Below are positions 9,833-21,106 of a DNA stretch of 64,000 nt, one piece after another. Numbering within the stretch: position 1 is the first letter of the stretch; each line of letters opens with the position of its first letter. The notes below the pieces were generated by a model, which worked only from the letters and a program-made list of their open reading frames with translations, was not told where the DNA came from and made no database searches. Source of the stretch: Polynucleobacter sp. IMCC 30228 (GTDB lineage: Bacteria > Pseudomonadota > Gammaproteobacteria > Burkholderiales > Burkholderiaceae); NCBI RefSeq assembly GCF_021395205.1, contig NZ_JAJVCS010000002.1, positions 124,001-188,000 of the forward strand, written 5' to 3'. The translations under genes were made by a program, and so were the position numbers.

Positions 9833-10663
9833 ATGCTAAAGACCCGTATCATTACCGCGTTACTTTTGCTTGCAGTGCTATTGCCTAGTTTATTTTTGCT
9901 TAATCCGCTTTATTTGAGTGGCATCTTTTTATTAATCTTGGCATTAGCAGCATGGGAGTGGAGCCGTTTAATTGCGCCACAAAAAGGGCGCTTAGCTTGG
10001 TTCTATGCGTTGCTTTTGATTTGCGTTATTGCCGCCTTGTTGTATACACAAATTCCCGTTATTGAATTTAGTATCTTATTAGCGGCGAGTTGTTTTTGGC
10101 TCGTTGGCGCCCCTATTTTGTTGTGGCGAGGACTGCGTTTACCGATAACAAAGTGGCCACTGTCATTCGCATTGTTAGGCCTACTTATTTTCATTGCAGC
10201 CTGGTTTGCGCTCATTTTATTGCGTCAGTTTGGCGTGGTATTTTTACTTTCTACTATGGCCTTAGTTTGGGTTGCCGACATTGGTGCCTATTTCGTTGGT
10301 AAAGCGCTTGGTCGCCGTCGCTTAGCCCCGCAAATTAGCCCTGGTAAAACGCTTGAGGGAGCAGTTGGGGGCCTAATCTTGACTTGTATTTATGCCAGTA
10401 TCTGCGCTTGGTATTTACCTTTTAATCTTACTTTATTTGGCTTTGCCGTGATGCGATTGGGTTTTCCCTCGATGCTGGTCTTGGTTATCGGCTTAACGTT
10501 GTTTAGCATCATAGGTGACTTATTTGAATCACAGGTAAAACGTTTGGCGGGCGCAAAAGATAGTAGCGGCTTATTGCCAGGCCATGGCGGAGTATTAGAT
10601 CGGATTGATGCCTTATTGCCTACTATGCCGCTAGCAGCGCTTTTAGTTGGCTTGATGTTATGA
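9833..10663 (+). CDS. cdsA: Phosphatidate cytidylyltransferase
   Basis: CdsA is an inner-membrane enzyme that makes CDP-diacylglycerol from phosphatidate and CTP, the branch point to all phospholipids. The 276 residues contain about eight hydrophobic segments and end with the family signature around residues 228-260: [20 protein letters not shown] followed by GVLDRIDAL, carrying the metal-binding aspartates. The stop overlaps the dxr start (ATGA), so the two are coupled. Confidence 0.96.
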   Translation: MLKTRIITALLLLAVLLPSLFLLNPLYLSGIFLLILALAAWEWSRLIAPQKGRLAWFYALLLICVIAALLYTQIPVIEFSILLAASCFWLVGAPILLWRGLRLPITKWPLSFALLGLLIFIAAWFALILLRQFGVVFLLSTMALVWVADIGAYFVGKALGRRRLAPQISPGKTLEGAVGGLILTCIYASICAWYLPFNLTLFGFAVMRLGFPSMLVLVIGLTLFSIIGDLFESQVKRLAGAKDSSGLLPGHGGVLDRIDALLPTMPLAALLVGLML

Positions 10664-11868
10664 GTTTATTACGGCGCATCACGATTTTGGGCTCAACTGG
10701 CTCGATTGGAGTGAATACCTTAGATGTGATCCGCTCGCATCCTGAGCGCTATCAGGTAGCCGCCTTAACTGCGCATCAACAAGTAGACCGCTTACTCGCG
10801 CAGTGTCGTGAGTTTAAACCTCGTATTGCAGTTGTAGGTGATGCGCAGAGTGCAAAAAAATTGGCTGCAGCCGTGCTTCAGGAAAAAATTCCGACCACTG
10901 TTTTATATGGGGCTGAAGCATTGGTTAGCGCAGTAAGCGAATCGGATTGCGATACTGTGATGGCGGCTATTGTAGGCGCTGCTGGCTTGTTGCCAACCTT
11001 GGCTGCGGCTCGCGCAGGTAAACGTATTTTGTTAGCGAATAAAGAAGCGCTCGTCATGTCTGGGGATTTATTGATGCAAGCGGTACGTGATAGTGGCGCT
11101 GAATTAATTCCTATCGATAGTGAACATAATGCGATATTTCAGTGTTTACCAGCGGGTTTTAATGCTCTGCATAGCGACGTTGCAAGGGCAGAGTGTGGGG
11201 TTGAAGAATTATGGCTCACTGCCTCTGGGGGCCCTTTTCGTACCACGCCTTTAGTTGAGTTGGCAGATATCACTCCTGATCAAGCTTGCGCTCACCCTAA
11301 TTGGGTGATGGGGCGCAAGATTTCAGTTGATTCAGCCACCATGATGAATAAAGGGTTAGAGGTGATTGAGGCACGGTGGTTGTTTGGCGTACCACTAGCG
11401 CAAATTCGGGTCCTCATTCATCCTCAAAGCGTAGTGCATTCAATGGTGCGTTATCGCGACGGCTCGGTCATTGCCCAACTGGGTCAGCCTGATATGCGCA
11501 CTCCCATTGCCTACGGCTTAGCTTGGCCGCAGCGAATTGCGGCGGGGGTTGAGCCGCTTGATTTAACCCAGATGAGTGCTTTACATTTTATTCAGCCTGA
11601 CTTAAAGCAATTCCCCTGTTTAGCTTTAGCTTTTGCCGCTGCACACAGCGGCGGTACTGCTCCAGCAATTTTGAACGCGGCTAATGAAGTGGCTGTAGGT
11701 GCTTTTTTGGCTAGTGAATTACCGTATTTACAGATTCCTACTTTAGTTGAGCAAGTGCTTGAGCAAGTAGCGGCCGCTCAAGCTCAAACTCTTGCCGAAG
11801 TATTAGACGCTGATCAAACAGCTCGGCGCGTTGCTATGCAATGTTTGGCGCGTTTGCGCAGTCATTAA
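10660..11868 (+). CDS. dxr: 1-deoxy-D-xylulose 5-phosphate reductoisomerase
   Basis: Dxr catalyses the first committed step of the MEP pathway, converting DXP to MEP with NADPH. It supplies precursors for the UppS reaction encoded upstream. The 402 residues begin with the NADPH loop [16 protein letters not shown]. The metal-binding core [12 protein letters not shown] is near residues 152-163, and [20 protein letters not shown] follows with the catalytic loop. The ATG at 10660 overlaps the cdsA stop by four bases. Confidence 0.98.
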   Translation: MSLLRRITILGSTGSIGVNTLDVIRSHPERYQVAALTAHQQVDRLLAQCREFKPRIAVVGDAQSAKKLAAAVLQEKIPTTVLYGAEALVSAVSESDCDTVMAAIVGAAGLLPTLAAARAGKRILLANKEALVMSGDLLMQAVRDSGAELIPIDSEHNAIFQCLPAGFNALHSDVARAECGVEELWLTASGGPFRTTPLVELADITPDQACAHPNWVMGRKISVDSATMMNKGLEVIEARWLFGVPLAQIRVLIHPQSVVHSMVRYRDGSVIAQLGQPDMRTPIAYGLAWPQRIAAGVEPLDLTQMSALHFIQPDLKQFPCLALAFAAAHSGGTAPAILNAANEVAVGAFLASELPYLQIPTLVEQVLEQVAAAQAQTLAEVLDADQTARRVAMQCLARLRSH

Positions 11869-11883
11869 GCGAGGCCGGCACCG

Positions 11884-13017
11884 ATGCAAGCACTGAGCAC
11901 TTTATTGGCTTTTTTAGTGGCGCTAGGAATACTGGTGAGTTTTCACGAGTTTGGCCATTATTTTGCCGCTCGGTGTTGCGGGGTAAAAGTACTGCGCTTT
12001 GCGCTCGGTTTTGGTAAGCCACTCTTCATTTTTCATGATCGCCATCAAACGGAATGGGTTATTGCGCTGCTCCCTTTAGGTGGCTATGTCAAGTTATTAA
12101 ACGGACGCGATGCGGAACAAACTATCTCGATAGCTGATCAAGCCAGTGACTTTGAGCGGAAGCCATTATGGCAACGCTCACTGATTGTAGCGGCGGGCCC
12201 CCTCGCGAATTTTGTCTTAGCTTTACTATTATTGAGTGTGATTTATGTTAGCGGGGTACCGCAATTGCCTGCCCAACTGCAAACCCCACCCGCCGTATCT
12301 TTAGCGGCTAAAGCCGGTTTAAGTGCTGGCGATCGGGTTATTGGCTGGCGCAGCTTGGGAAATGAAGAAAATGTCGATGACCCAGCGAATGCCTTTACTT
12401 CAGTAGTGAGCTGGAATGCTTTGCGGTGGTATTTATTGGATAGCATTACGGCACACACTGGTTTTGCGTTGCAAATTGAAAATGCCCGCGGCGGAAAATC
12501 AACCGTACGATTTTTAAGTGAGCAATTACCTGAAGTCAAACCAAAGACGGATGTATTTCGTGAGCTCGGACTTTTTCCACTGGTTGCCAATTCTCCGCAA
12601 TGGTTTGAATTGCAATTAGCGCCGTTACCTGCCATGGCTTATGCCGCAGAGCGAGTATGGTTAATTACAAAAGTATCAAGCCGCATGATGCTGGGTTTAG
12701 TGACAGGCAGTACTTCTTTAGCGCAAATTGGCGGCCCACTGAGTATTGCCGATATGGCGGGCAAGTCTGCTCAAGTGGGTTGGCAACCCTATTTAGCATT
12801 TTTGGCGCTTCTAAGTATCAGTATCGGCTTGCTTAATTTGATTCCAATACCTATGCTTGATGGCGGTCAGCTACTGTATGATGCATGGGAACTGCTGTCG
12901 GGTCGACGCCTACCAGAAGCCTTGCAAGCGGTTTTACAAAAAAGTAGTTTTATCTTGTTAACGTTTCTAATGCTGTTGGCTTTGTTTAATGATTTTCAAC
13001 GCTATCTTTCGCCTTGA
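11884..13017 (+). CDS. rseP: Site-2 protease RseP, apparently with a single PDZ domain
   Basis: This inner-membrane zinc metalloprotease (M50) cleaves anti-sigma factors and signal-peptide remnants. The zinc motif HEFGH is near residues 21-25. The second active-site motif, PIPMLDGGQLL, lies in the C-terminal membrane segment near residue 321. At 377 residues it is shorter than the roughly 450-residue E. coli RseP. One PDZ-like region with AGLSAGDRVIGW is present. The chain then passes almost directly to the AERVWLITKVSSRMM membrane region, so the second PDZ domain seems absent. It sits just ahead of bamA, as is usual. Confidence 0.95.
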   Translation: MQALSTLLAFLVALGILVSFHEFGHYFAARCCGVKVLRFALGFGKPLFIFHDRHQTEWVIALLPLGGYVKLLNGRDAEQTISIADQASDFERKPLWQRSLIVAAGPLANFVLALLLLSVIYVSGVPQLPAQLQTPPAVSLAAKAGLSAGDRVIGWRSLGNEENVDDPANAFTSVVSWNALRWYLLDSITAHTGFALQIENARGGKSTVRFLSEQLPEVKPKTDVFRELGLFPLVANSPQWFELQLAPLPAMAYAAERVWLITKVSSRMMLGLVTGSTSLAQIGGPLSIADMAGKSAQVGWQPYLAFLALLSISIGLLNLIPIPMLDGGQLLYDAWELLSGRRLPEALQAVLQKSSFILLTFLMLLALFNDFQRYLSP

Positions 13018-13029
13018 GTCCACCAGAAT

Positions 13030-15498
13030 ATGAGTCTTAAAATTCGTCTAAGCTCATGCCTTTATGGCACCTCTATTGCTTTAGCTTTTTTTGGTTTTGC
13101 CGTTTCAGCTGCCGAGACCAATAGTAATTTGGTTACTGAGGCTTTACCCGACAATGCACCCGGACCTGCGGCTGCCCCAGCGCCAAGTACTCCGCCAAAA
13201 AATTCCGCAAGCAAAACTAGTGCGCCAGGCGATCTTCCAGCAAGCGCAACAGATTCAGGCGGGTTTGTCATAAAAGATATTCGCTTAGAGGGCTTGCAGC
13301 GGGTTGAACCAGGCACGGTATTTAGTTACCTGCCTTTGCAGGTTGGCGATAAATTTACGCCAGAAAAAGGCGCGGAAGCAATTCGCGCACTTTATGGCAC
13401 TGGCTTTTTTCGTGACGTACAAATTCAAGAACAGGGCGATGTCTTAATTGTGAGTGTGGAGGAGCGTCCTACGATTAATCGCATTGAATTTACGGGCATG
13501 AAAGAATTTGATCAAGACATTGTCCGGAAATCGCTAAAGGTAGTAGGCCTTGCGGAAGCGCGTTTTTATGACAAAGCATTGATTGATAAAGCTGAACAAG
13601 AATTAAAGCGCCAATATGTGAGCAAGGGCTTATTTGCCGCCGAGGTTGTCGCAACCGTTACTCCAATGGAGCGCAATCAAGTTTCAGTGTATTTCAATGT
13701 CGATGAGGGCCCCGTTGCAAAGATTCAAGAAATTAATTTTATTGGTAATAAAGTATTTAGTGAAGGCACTTTGCGCGATGAAATGCAACTCAAAGCAAAA
13801 GGCTGGCTGTCTTTTTACACTAACGATGATTTATATTCAAAGCAAAAACTCACAGCCGATTTGGAAACGATTCGTTCCTATTATTTAAATCGGGGTTACT
13901 TAGAATTTTTAATTGAGTCAACGCAGGTGTCAATTACTCCGGATAAAAAAGGTATTTACCTGACTATTGGCTTGAAAGAAGGCCAGCGCTTTAAAGTTAA
14001 AGACATTAAGCTCGCTGGCGAATTACTTGGCAAAGAAGCGGAACTCAGCAAACTACTACAGCTTAAAGCGGGGGATGTGTACTCTTCGGCAAAGTTAGCC
14101 GAGAGTACAAAATTGATTGCCGGCTTATTAGGCTCTTATGGCTACGCTTTTGCGACAGTAAACCCCCAGCCCGACGTACGGCAAGATTTAAGTGAAGTCG
14201 ATTTAACCCTAGTCATTGATCCTGGGCGCCGAGTTTACGTGCGTCAAGTAAATATTACCGGTAATTCCCGAACGCGTGATACGGTCATTCGTCGTGAACT
14301 GCGCCAGTTTGAAAGCTCTTGGTTTGATGGCGACAAAATTCAATTGTCAAAAGAGCGGATTAATCGCTTAGGCTACTTTACTGAAGCTGACATCATGACT
14401 AAAGATGTGCCAGGCGCGCCCGATCAGGTTGACGTTGACGTGAAGGTAGCCGAAAAACCGACTGGCTCTATTAGCCTTGGTGCTGGTTACTCATCAACTG
14501 AAAAAATTATCTTAACTGCGGGTATTAATCAAGAAAATGCCTTTGGTTCGGGTACGGCAATTGGCTTAAATGCCTCATTGGGAAAAATTAATCAAAACCT
14601 GGTCCTATCCCAATACGACCCTTTCTTTACTGATGATGGTATCAGCCGCTATACCGATTTATTCTATCGCTCTTCAAAACCGCTGTATTACACCGGTGAT
14701 CCCGCCTACCAAATTAAGAGTGCTGGCGGAACTTTGCGTTTTGGGGTGCCTTACTCTGAAGTGGATCGGGTGTTTTATGGTACTGCGGTTGAGGCCTACC
14801 AAATTAATGCCACGTCGAATACGCCGGTACCTTATCAAACTTATGTGCAGGATTATGGGGTAACCATTCCGGGTACCTTAACCACCTTTAACGTACCCCT
14901 TACCGCTTCATGGACCCGTGACGGACGCGATAGCGCTTTAGTCCCCTCAACCGGCTCTTTAATCAGCCTTTTAAGTGAAGTTGGAACCCCGGTAGCCAAT
15001 ATGCAGTACTACCGTATTTATGGCAAATATCAGCAATATCACTCTTTCTCAAAGGCCCATATTTTGTCCTTTAATTTTGAGACGGGCTACAGCGAGGCTT
15101 ATGGCAAGTACCCCTTTCCAATTACCAAAAACTACTATGTGGGTGGTATTGGGTCGGTTCGGGGCTACTCCCCTGGATCTATCGGCCCACAGTACTTTAA
15201 TACCTCTACTGGCACCTATCAGCCTACCGGCGGGCAGTCTAAAATTGTGGCTAACCTTGAATATACCGTGCCATTCCCTGGGTCTGGCAACGACAAAACC
15301 TTACGGGCTTTCGTCTTTACTGATGGCGGAAATGCCTTTGGCACCAATATCAACCTCGTTCTAAGGTATTCTTATGGCTTAGGTTTAGAATGGATATCAC
15401 CGCTGGGACCGTTAAAGTTTAGCTATGGCATTCCGATAAAATCGCAGCCAAATGATAATATTCAACGTTTACAGTTCCAAATTGGTACCGCGTTTTAA
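13030..15498 (+). CDS. bamA: Outer membrane protein assembly factor BamA
   Basis: BamA is the Omp85 insertase that folds beta-barrel proteins into the outer membrane. It has a signal peptide, then an unusually Pro/Ala/Ser-rich linker (about residues 35-75). Five POTRA domains follow, beginning with GGFVIKDIRLEGLQRVE. The C-terminal barrel contains the VRGY lock motif in GGIGSVRGYSPGS and ends in a terminal Phe (QIGTAF), the usual BAM recognition signal. At 822 residues it is at family length. Its neighbours rseP and skp are the standard ones. Confidence 0.97.
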   Translation: MSLKIRLSSCLYGTSIALAFFGFAVSAAETNSNLVTEALPDNAPGPAAAPAPSTPPKNSASKTSAPGDLPASATDSGGFVIKDIRLEGLQRVEPGTVFSYLPLQVGDKFTPEKGAEAIRALYGTGFFRDVQIQEQGDVLIVSVEERPTINRIEFTGMKEFDQDIVRKSLKVVGLAEARFYDKALIDKAEQELKRQYVSKGLFAAEVVATVTPMERNQVSVYFNVDEGPVAKIQEINFIGNKVFSEGTLRDEMQLKAKGWLSFYTNDDLYSKQKLTADLETIRSYYLNRGYLEFLIESTQVSITPDKKGIYLTIGLKEGQRFKVKDIKLAGELLGKEAELSKLLQLKAGDVYSSAKLAESTKLIAGLLGSYGYAFATVNPQPDVRQDLSEVDLTLVIDPGRRVYVRQVNITGNSRTRDTVIRRELRQFESSWFDGDKIQLSKERINRLGYFTEADIMTKDVPGAPDQVDVDVKVAEKPTGSISLGAGYSSTEKIILTAGINQENAFGSGTAIGLNASLGKINQNLVLSQYDPFFTDDGISRYTDLFYRSSKPLYYTGDPAYQIKSAGGTLRFGVPYSEVDRVFYGTAVEAYQINATSNTPVPYQTYVQDYGVTIPGTLTTFNVPLTASWTRDGRDSALVPSTGSLISLLSEVGTPVANMQYYRIYGKYQQYHSFSKAHILSFNFETGYSEAYGKYPFPITKNYYVGGIGSVRGYSPGSIGPQYFNTSTGTYQPTGGQSKIVANLEYTVPFPGSGNDKTLRAFVFTDGGNAFGTNINLVLRYSYGLGLEWISPLGPLKFSYGIPIKSQPNDNIQRLQFQIGTAF

Positions 15499-15526
15499 CC
15501 ATCTTTAATTGTTTTAAGGAAGACTT

Positions 15527-16066
15527 ATGAAGCAACCTTATCTACCGAGAGGTTTTTCTGTTGGCTTATACACAATCTCAACATTGTTTGGGCTTGCGTT
15601 TGGTTCTTCAGTTTTTGCCCAGGAGATGCCGCCAACGCGATTGGCAGTCGTGAGCGTGGAAAAAGTGTTTGGCGAATCGAACATGGCCAAGGCAACGCAA
15701 AAAAAATTGGAACTTGAATTTGCTAAGCGGCAAAATGAATTACGCGATTCAATGCAAAAAATTAAAACTGCAGCTGAAAAATTAGATCGCGACGCCGCCG
15801 TGATGCCAGAGGCAGATCGAATTCGTAAACAGCGTGAGTTGGCTGATCAAGACCGTGAACTGCAGCGCAAGCAACGAGAATATACCGAAGATTTAAATCA
15901 ACGTAATTTTGAAGAGCGCGCCAAGATTGCCGAGAAGGCCAATGTAATTTTGCGCCAAATTGCAGAGCAACGGAAAATTGATGTCATTATTCAAGATGCT
16001 GCTTACGTAAGCCCGAAGATTGATATCACTGATGATGTCATCAAGGCTTTAAATAATCTAAAGTAA
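15527..16066 (+). CDS. skp: Periplasmic chaperone Skp (OmpH family)
   Basis: Skp holds unfolded outer-membrane proteins in the periplasm for BamA. The protein has 179 residues with an N-terminal signal peptide ending near [10 protein letters not shown] short strand region, [14 protein letters not shown], follows, then a long charged coiled coil (about residues 60-145) forming the tentacle arms, and a final strand with [25 protein letters not shown] precedes the ATG at 15527. It lies between bamA and lpxD as in most proteobacteria. Confidence 0.93.
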   Translation: MKQPYLPRGFSVGLYTISTLFGLAFGSSVFAQEMPPTRLAVVSVEKVFGESNMAKATQKKLELEFAKRQNELRDSMQKIKTAAEKLDRDAAVMPEADRIRKQRELADQDRELQRKQREYTEDLNQRNFEERAKIAEKANVILRQIAEQRKIDVIIQDAAYVSPKIDITDDVIKALNNLK

Positions 16067-16071
16067 GTTTC

Positions 16072-17133
16072 ATGCCCACCGCCATCGAGCTGGCTAAACA
16101 GTTTCAAGCGGAGTTGGTGGGCGAGGGCTCTGCGCCGTTAAGGGGTTTAGCCCCACTAGAATTGGCCCAAGCCGATCAAATTGCGTTTCTATCCAACCCC
16201 CTTTATCGTCAACAAGCGCTCGATAGCGCTGCTGGCGTCCTAATTGTTAGTGCGGCTGATTGCGAATTTATTCAAGCTGCGAGTACGAAACTGCGTAGTT
16301 TTATTGTGGCAAAAAATCCGTATGCAACTTTTGCGCGCATTGCGCAACTATTTGAGGGAAACGTGAATACGAAGTATGCGCCCGGTATTCATGCGCAGGC
16401 TGCTGTGGATGCATCGGCCATAGTCCCACCCTCATGCCATATTGGTCCTTTTGTGCAAATTGCTGCTGGTGTAGTCTTGGGTGAGAGGGTAACCATATTG
16501 GGGAATAGCTCAATTGGTAGAAATGTACGAATTGGCAGTGATAGCGTGCTACACCCGCTGACAACGATTTATCACGGCTGCGAAATTGGGACACGTTGCA
16601 TTATTCATAGCAGCACTGTAATTGGCGCTGATGGCTTTGGCTTTGCACCCGATTTTTCGGCGACGGGTGGCGAGTGGGTCAAAATTCCGCAAACTGGTAA
16701 GGTAGTGCTAGAAGATGATGTAGAAATTGGCGCCTCGACTACTATCGACCGTGGCGCAATGAATGAAACTCGCATTGGGGCAGGTTGCAAAATTGATAAT
16801 CAAGTGCAAATTGGTCATAACGTCCATATTGGCGCTCATACTGTTGTGGCTGGCTGTGTAGGTATTTCCGGCAGTACAACGATTGGTAGTTATTGCATGA
16901 TCGGAGGCTATGCTAATTTTGCCGGGCATTTGACAATTGCCGATCGCACGACGGTTTCAGGTGGTACGTCGATTATTCGCTCTATTATTGAGCCAGGACA
17001 GCACTTTACTGGCGTGTTTCCATCGATGTTACATGCGGCTTGGGAGAAAAACGCGGCGATCTTGCGTGGACTCGATAAAATACGCCAACGATTGCGTTTT
17101 TTAGAGCGTGGCAAATCTTCGACTGATACTTAA
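16072..17133 (+). CDS. lpxD: UDP-3-O-acylglucosamine N-acyltransferase
   Basis: LpxD adds the N-linked hydroxyacyl chain in the third step of lipid A synthesis. The 353 residues comprise an N-terminal uridine-binding domain with [16 protein letters not shown] left-handed beta helix of hexapeptide repeats (about residues 110-310) follows and includes the catalytic region [18 protein letters not shown]. The C-terminus is helical. Only five bases separate it from skp. Together with fabZ, lpxA and lpxB it forms the lipid A block. Confidence 0.97.
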   Translation: MPTAIELAKQFQAELVGEGSAPLRGLAPLELAQADQIAFLSNPLYRQQALDSAAGVLIVSAADCEFIQAASTKLRSFIVAKNPYATFARIAQLFEGNVNTKYAPGIHAQAAVDASAIVPPSCHIGPFVQIAAGVVLGERVTILGNSSIGRNVRIGSDSVLHPLTTIYHGCEIGTRCIIHSSTVIGADGFGFAPDFSATGGEWVKIPQTGKVVLEDDVEIGASTTIDRGAMNETRIGAGCKIDNQVQIGHNVHIGAHTVVAGCVGISGSTTIGSYCMIGGYANFAGHLTIADRTTVSGGTSIIRSIIEPGQHFTGVFPSMLHAAWEKNAAILRGLDKIRQRLRFLERGKSSTDT

Positions 17134-17174
17134 TTCTTTCCTCACTGGCATTTTTATATGAACAAAGCAGCTTT

Positions 17175-17624
17175 ATGACCCAGCCCATCTTGATCGATAT
17201 CAATCAGATTTTGCAATTACTCCCGCATCGCTATCCTTTTTTATTGGTCGATCGGGTTTTAGATTTAGTGCCTCGTGTCAGTATTCGGGCATTAAAAAAC
17301 GTCACCATGAATGAGCCTTTTTTTCAAGGACATTTTCCTGGGTTGCCGGTCATGCCTGGGGTGCTCATTATTGAAGCGCTTGCACAAACTGCAGCGTTGC
17401 TGACATTTTCTGAATCTCAGCAAGAAGACTCACTGTATTACTTTGCTGGCATTGATGGCGCCCGCTTTAAAAAACCGGTAGTTCCTGGCGATCAACTGAT
17501 CATGACCGCTCTGTATGAACGTGAACGTGCTGGCATCTATAAATTTCAAGTTAGCGCAACTGTTGATGATAAATTGGTTGCCGAGGCTAATATTACCTGC
17601 GCAGTGCGCAAAAAAGGTGTTTAA
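17175..17624 (+). CDS. fabZ: 3-hydroxyacyl-ACP dehydratase FabZ
   Basis: This hot-dog-fold dehydratase converts 3-hydroxyacyl-ACP to trans-2-enoyl-ACP and competes with LpxA/LpxD for hydroxyacyl-ACP. The 149 residues show the catalytic His in [14 protein letters not shown] and the catalytic Glu in [13 protein letters not shown]. The stop overlaps the lpxA start by one base (TAATG). Its placement between lpxD and lpxA is the conserved arrangement. Confidence 0.98.
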   Translation: MTQPILIDINQILQLLPHRYPFLLVDRVLDLVPRVSIRALKNVTMNEPFFQGHFPGLPVMPGVLIIEALAQTAALLTFSESQQEDSLYYFAGIDGARFKKPVVPGDQLIMTALYERERAGIYKFQVSATVDDKLVAEANITCAVRKKGV

Positions 17625-18421
17625 TGGCGCGCATTCATGCAACGGCGATTATTGACCCGCAAGCAAAAATTGGCGATACCGTTGAAATTGGTCCTTATGC
17701 GGTAATTGGGCCTGCAGTAGTGATTGGCGCAGGCAGCAAAATTGGTTCGCATACGGTCATTGAGGGGCGGACCACTTTAGGTATTGATAACGTGATCGGG
17801 CATTTTGTCGCTCTGGGCGGCGCACCCCAAGATATGAAATATCGAGGTGAGGCTACACAATTGACCATTGGCGATCGCAATACGATTCGCGAATTCACGA
17901 CCATCCATATTGGCACTGCACAAGATACTGGAGTCACACGTATTGGCAATGACAATTGGATTATGGCTTACGTACACATTGCCCACGATTGCCAAATTGG
18001 CAATCACACTATTTTTGCTAGCAATGCACAAATTGCTGGTCATGTGGAGGTAGGCGATTGGGCGATTTTGGGTGGTATGACAGGCGTGCATCAGTTTGTT
18101 CGTATCGGACAACATGCCATGTTAGGTGGAGCATCGGCTTTAGTGCAAGATATTCCGCCCTTTGTCATTGCTGCTGGAGATAAAGCTGCGCCGCATGGGA
18201 TTAACACTGAAGGCTTGAAACGGCGTGATTTTTCGACTGAAACGATTACTGCCTTACGTCAAGCCTATAAATTGTTATATAAAGATAGTCTTAGTTTTGA
18301 AGACGCTAAATTAGCTATTCATGCACTGTCGGTAAGCCCCGGTTTAGATGCTGCCACCAGCGGCAAGTTGACAGAATTTCATGATTTTATTGCCGCCTCA
18401 GCGCGCGGCATTATTCGTTAG
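17624..18421 (+). CDS. lpxA: UDP-N-acetylglucosamine acyltransferase
   Basis: LpxA carries out the first step of lipid A synthesis, transferring a hydroxyacyl chain to UDP-GlcNAc O3. The 265 residues form a hexapeptide-repeat beta helix from the N-terminus ([19 protein letters not shown]). The catalytic-region histidines are in [12 protein letters not shown] and [14 protein letters not shown], and [20 protein letters not shown] precedes the C-terminal helices. Its ATG overlaps the fabZ stop. Confidence 0.98.
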   Translation: MARIHATAIIDPQAKIGDTVEIGPYAVIGPAVVIGAGSKIGSHTVIEGRTTLGIDNVIGHFVALGGAPQDMKYRGEATQLTIGDRNTIREFTTIHIGTAQDTGVTRIGNDNWIMAYVHIAHDCQIGNHTIFASNAQIAGHVEVGDWAILGGMTGVHQFVRIGQHAMLGGASALVQDIPPFVIAAGDKAAPHGINTEGLKRRDFSTETITALRQAYKLLYKDSLSFEDAKLAIHALSVSPGLDAATSGKLTEFHDFIAASARGIIR

Positions 18422-18428
18422 GCTTACT

Positions 18429-19613
18429 TTGCCAACTTTGGCATGTGTCGCAGGTGAACCCTCGGGCGATTTATTGGCAGCCTCGAGCTTGCAGGCATTA
18501 AAGCAAATTCCGGCGCAGGCGGGGCTAGAGATGTATGGCATTGGCGGCCCCTTCATGCAGGCTCAAGGCCTACAATCTTTATGGCCAATGGAAGTTTTGA
18601 GTGTGCGGGGCTATGTTGAGGCTTTACGGCAACTGCCCACCATTCTGCGTGTACGAAAAGCGCTGATTACTGATTTACTTGGCGCAAAACGCCCCGATGT
18701 TTTTTTGGGGATTGACGCGCCAGACTTTAATTTGGGAGTTGAAGAAAAATTACGCTCGGCGGGTATTCCTACTGTGCATTTCATTTCGCCATCCATTTGG
18801 GCTTGGCGCGGTAGTCGGATTAAAAAAATTCAACGAGCAGTAGATCATATGCTGTGCATTTTCCCCTTTGAAAAAGCGATTTATGAAGCTGCGGGTATTC
18901 AAGCCACTTATGTCGGCCATCCTTTGGCGAGTTCCATTCCTCTAGAGCCTAATGTGTCAGAAGCTCGAGCCCGCTTATTAGAACTTGATCCCAGTCTGCA
19001 AAATTTAACGACGGCTAAAGTGGTGGCTGTTTTGCCTGGTAGTCGTCATTCAGAAATTCAATTAATTGCGCCAATTTTTTTTGCAACGATGCCTGTTTTA
19101 GCTGAACAGCTTGAGGAAGCGGTACCCATTTTTGTTATACCCGTGGCTGCACCCCACTTAAGACCAGCCTTAGAACAGCTTCGTCTTGAGGTTTTGACTC
19201 GCCATCCACAATTACAAATTCATTTGTTCGATGGTCAAGCTGATCTTATTTTAGAGGCCGCTGATGTCGTACTCATTGCAAGTGGAACTGCCACTTTGCA
19301 AGCAGCCCTGTGGAAAAAACCAATGGTTATTTCGTATCGGGTGCCTTGGCTTACTGCGCAAGTAATGAAGCGTCAGGCTTACTTACCCTATGTTGGTTTA
19401 CCTAATATTTTGTGTGGGGAATTCGTGGTGCCCGAGTTGTTGCAATCTCAGGCCCAACCACAGAAATTGGCTAAAGCCCTGCTCAATTGGCTGCTCAACC
19501 CCGACCAAGTTGCTGCCTTACGCCAACGTTTTAGTGTGCTGCATCATGAATTGCGTCAACCGACTGCGCTCTTAGTTGCGCAAGTGTTGGCTGAAAAGTT
19601 ATCACAGCGTTGA
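18429..19613 (+). CDS. lpxB: Lipid-A-disaccharide synthase
   Basis: LpxB is the GT19 glycosyltransferase that condenses UDP-2,3-diacylglucosamine and lipid X. It carries [14 protein letters not shown] at the N-terminus, [22 protein letters not shown] and the donor-site [11 protein letters not shown]. The start is uncertain. The only upstream in-frame ATG, at 18381, lies 41 bases inside lpxA and would add a tail before the conserved start. The TTG at 18429, 7 bases after the lpxA stop and behind an AGG at 18420-18422, gives a typical LpxB N-terminus and 394 residues. I chose the TTG. Confidence 0.95.
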   Translation: MPTLACVAGEPSGDLLAASSLQALKQIPAQAGLEMYGIGGPFMQAQGLQSLWPMEVLSVRGYVEALRQLPTILRVRKALITDLLGAKRPDVFLGIDAPDFNLGVEEKLRSAGIPTVHFISPSIWAWRGSRIKKIQRAVDHMLCIFPFEKAIYEAAGIQATYVGHPLASSIPLEPNVSEARARLLELDPSLQNLTTAKVVAVLPGSRHSEIQLIAPIFFATMPVLAEQLEEAVPIFVIPVAAPHLRPALEQLRLEVLTRHPQLQIHLFDGQADLILEAADVVLIASGTATLQAALWKKPMVISYRVPWLTAQVMKRQAYLPYVGLPNILCGEFVVPELLQSQAQPQKLAKALLNWLLNPDQVAALRQRFSVLHHELRQPTALLVAQVLAEKLSQR

Positions 19614-19623
19614 GTGCCGCAAA

Positions 19624-20253
19624 ATGAATGCACGGGCGATTTCTCTCTACTCGGCGATTGAAGAGGGGGTATGGATTTGTGGCGTAGATGAAGCCGGCAG
19701 AGGGCCATTGGTTGGTGCAGTCTTAGCTGGGGCTGTGCTCTTAAATCCGCTGCAGCCTATTTTGGGCTTAAAAGATTCAAAAAAATTAACGCCAGCTAAG
19801 CGCGAATTTTTATACGCTGAAATTATACTCAAAGCTAAAGCCTGGGGAGTGGGTGAAGCGAGCCCACAAGAGATTGATCAATTCAATATTTTGCAGGCGA
19901 CGATGCTGGCGATGCAACGGGCGATTGAAAATTTAGTTGTCGCTTTAGGCGCTTGGCCTGATAAAGCGCTGATCGATGGGAATCGTTGCCCTGTCTTGCC
20001 GATTGCAGCGGAGGCGATTATTAAAGGCGACGCTAAAGAGCAGGCGATTTCAGCCGCTTCAATTTTGGCTAAGGTAAGTCGCGATCGACAAATGGATGAA
20101 CTCCATGCGCGCTTTCCGCAATATGGCTTTAATCAGCATATGGGTTATCCAACCCCAACCCATTACGCCGCATTAACTAAGTTTGGAATTTGTCCAGAGC
20201 ATCGTATTAGTTTTGGGCCCGTGCGGCGGGTATTAAATGGTGAAGCCCCATGA
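19624..20253 (+). CDS. rnhB: Ribonuclease HII
   Basis: RNase HII removes ribonucleotides and RNA primers from RNA-DNA hybrids. The core has [19 protein letters not shown] with the first acidic pair, [21 protein letters not shown] and the [16 protein letters not shown] motif with the last catalytic aspartate. I chose the ATG at 19624, 10 bases after the lpxB stop. An in-frame ATG at 19576 would add 16 residues inside lpxB with no family similarity. The resulting 209 residues fit the family, and the stop overlaps the next gene (ATGA). Location after lpxB is conserved. Confidence 0.97.
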   Translation: MNARAISLYSAIEEGVWICGVDEAGRGPLVGAVLAGAVLLNPLQPILGLKDSKKLTPAKREFLYAEIILKAKAWGVGEASPQEIDQFNILQATMLAMQRAIENLVVALGAWPDKALIDGNRCPVLPIAAEAIIKGDAKEQAISAASILAKVSRDRQMDELHARFPQYGFNQHMGYPTPTHYAALTKFGICPEHRISFGPVRRVLNGEAP

Positions 20254-21092
20254 ATCTATTTGGTAATACCGAAGTTGAATTCATTAGCTCAAAAGACAAT
20301 GCACTGCTCAAGCAAATTCGCTTGTTACAAGCGCTAGGCAGCAAAGGCCAGAAGCAACGTTTGGCAAACTCCCAAGCAGTGCTAGAGGGAGTGCATTTAT
20401 TACAAACCTGGGCTGGTGACCCCAGTTTAAGCATCGTACTAACGAGTGCAGCTGGTTTGGCAAACCCAGAAATACTGGAGTCGCTAGAACGCCATTTGGC
20501 TTTATGTCCGCAAACCCGCTTAGTTGAGCTAGATACTGCACTCTGGGACTCAATTAGTGAGTTAGAGAATGCCCCCCATTTTTTGGGATTAGTGCAGCTT
20601 CCCGATTCTGTCATTCAGCCTATCGCCAAGCAATTTCTGCTAAACGGAGATGTGGTGATTCTAGAAGGTATTCAAGATGCTGGAAATGTCGGCGCCATTT
20701 TGCGTACTGTGGCAGCAACCGGGGTAAAAACGGTTGTGGCCTTAAGGGGGTGTGCCCATTTATGGTCTAGTAAAGTATTGCGGGCAGGGATGGGCGCTCA
20801 CCATCAACTCACCTTATATGAAGATTGGACAATAACTAATCTCATGCAGTATCTTGATGCGCCGTTGCTGATCACTGCTGCCGAAGCGAAGACAGACTTA
20901 TATGCCCTGCAAGCGCAATTAAAAAATCCTGTAGCTTGGGTATTTGGTAGCGAAGGTCACGGCGTTTCTGTAGAGCTGCGGTCCCAAGGCCAACTCGTGC
21001 GAATTCCGCTAGCAGCAGGGGTTGAATCCTTAAATGTTGCAACTGCCGCAGCAGTGTGTTTATTCGAAACTGTGCGGGTACGCAGCAACTAA
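20250..21092 (+). CDS. TrmH/SpoU family RNA methyltransferase
   Basis: This SPOUT-class enzyme should 2'-O-methylate a ribose in rRNA or tRNA. The C-terminal knot motifs are all present: [25 protein letters not shown], and [18 protein letters not shown]. An N-terminal substrate-binding domain precedes them. The 280 residues start by overlapping the rnhB stop (ATGA) and end 15 bases from the convergent ppsR stop. Which nucleotide is modified cannot be told from the sequence, so I give no symbol. Confidence 0.9.
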   Translation: MNLFGNTEVEFISSKDNALLKQIRLLQALGSKGQKQRLANSQAVLEGVHLLQTWAGDPSLSIVLTSAAGLANPEILESLERHLALCPQTRLVELDTALWDSISELENAPHFLGLVQLPDSVIQPIAKQFLLNGDVVILEGIQDAGNVGAILRTVAATGVKTVVALRGCAHLWSSKVLRAGMGAHHQLTLYEDWTITNLMQYLDAPLLITAAEAKTDLYALQAQLKNPVAWVFGSEGHGVSVELRSQGQLVRIPLAAGVESLNVATAAAVCLFETVRVRSN

Positions 21093-21106
21093 TAACGCGA
21101 TCTGGT

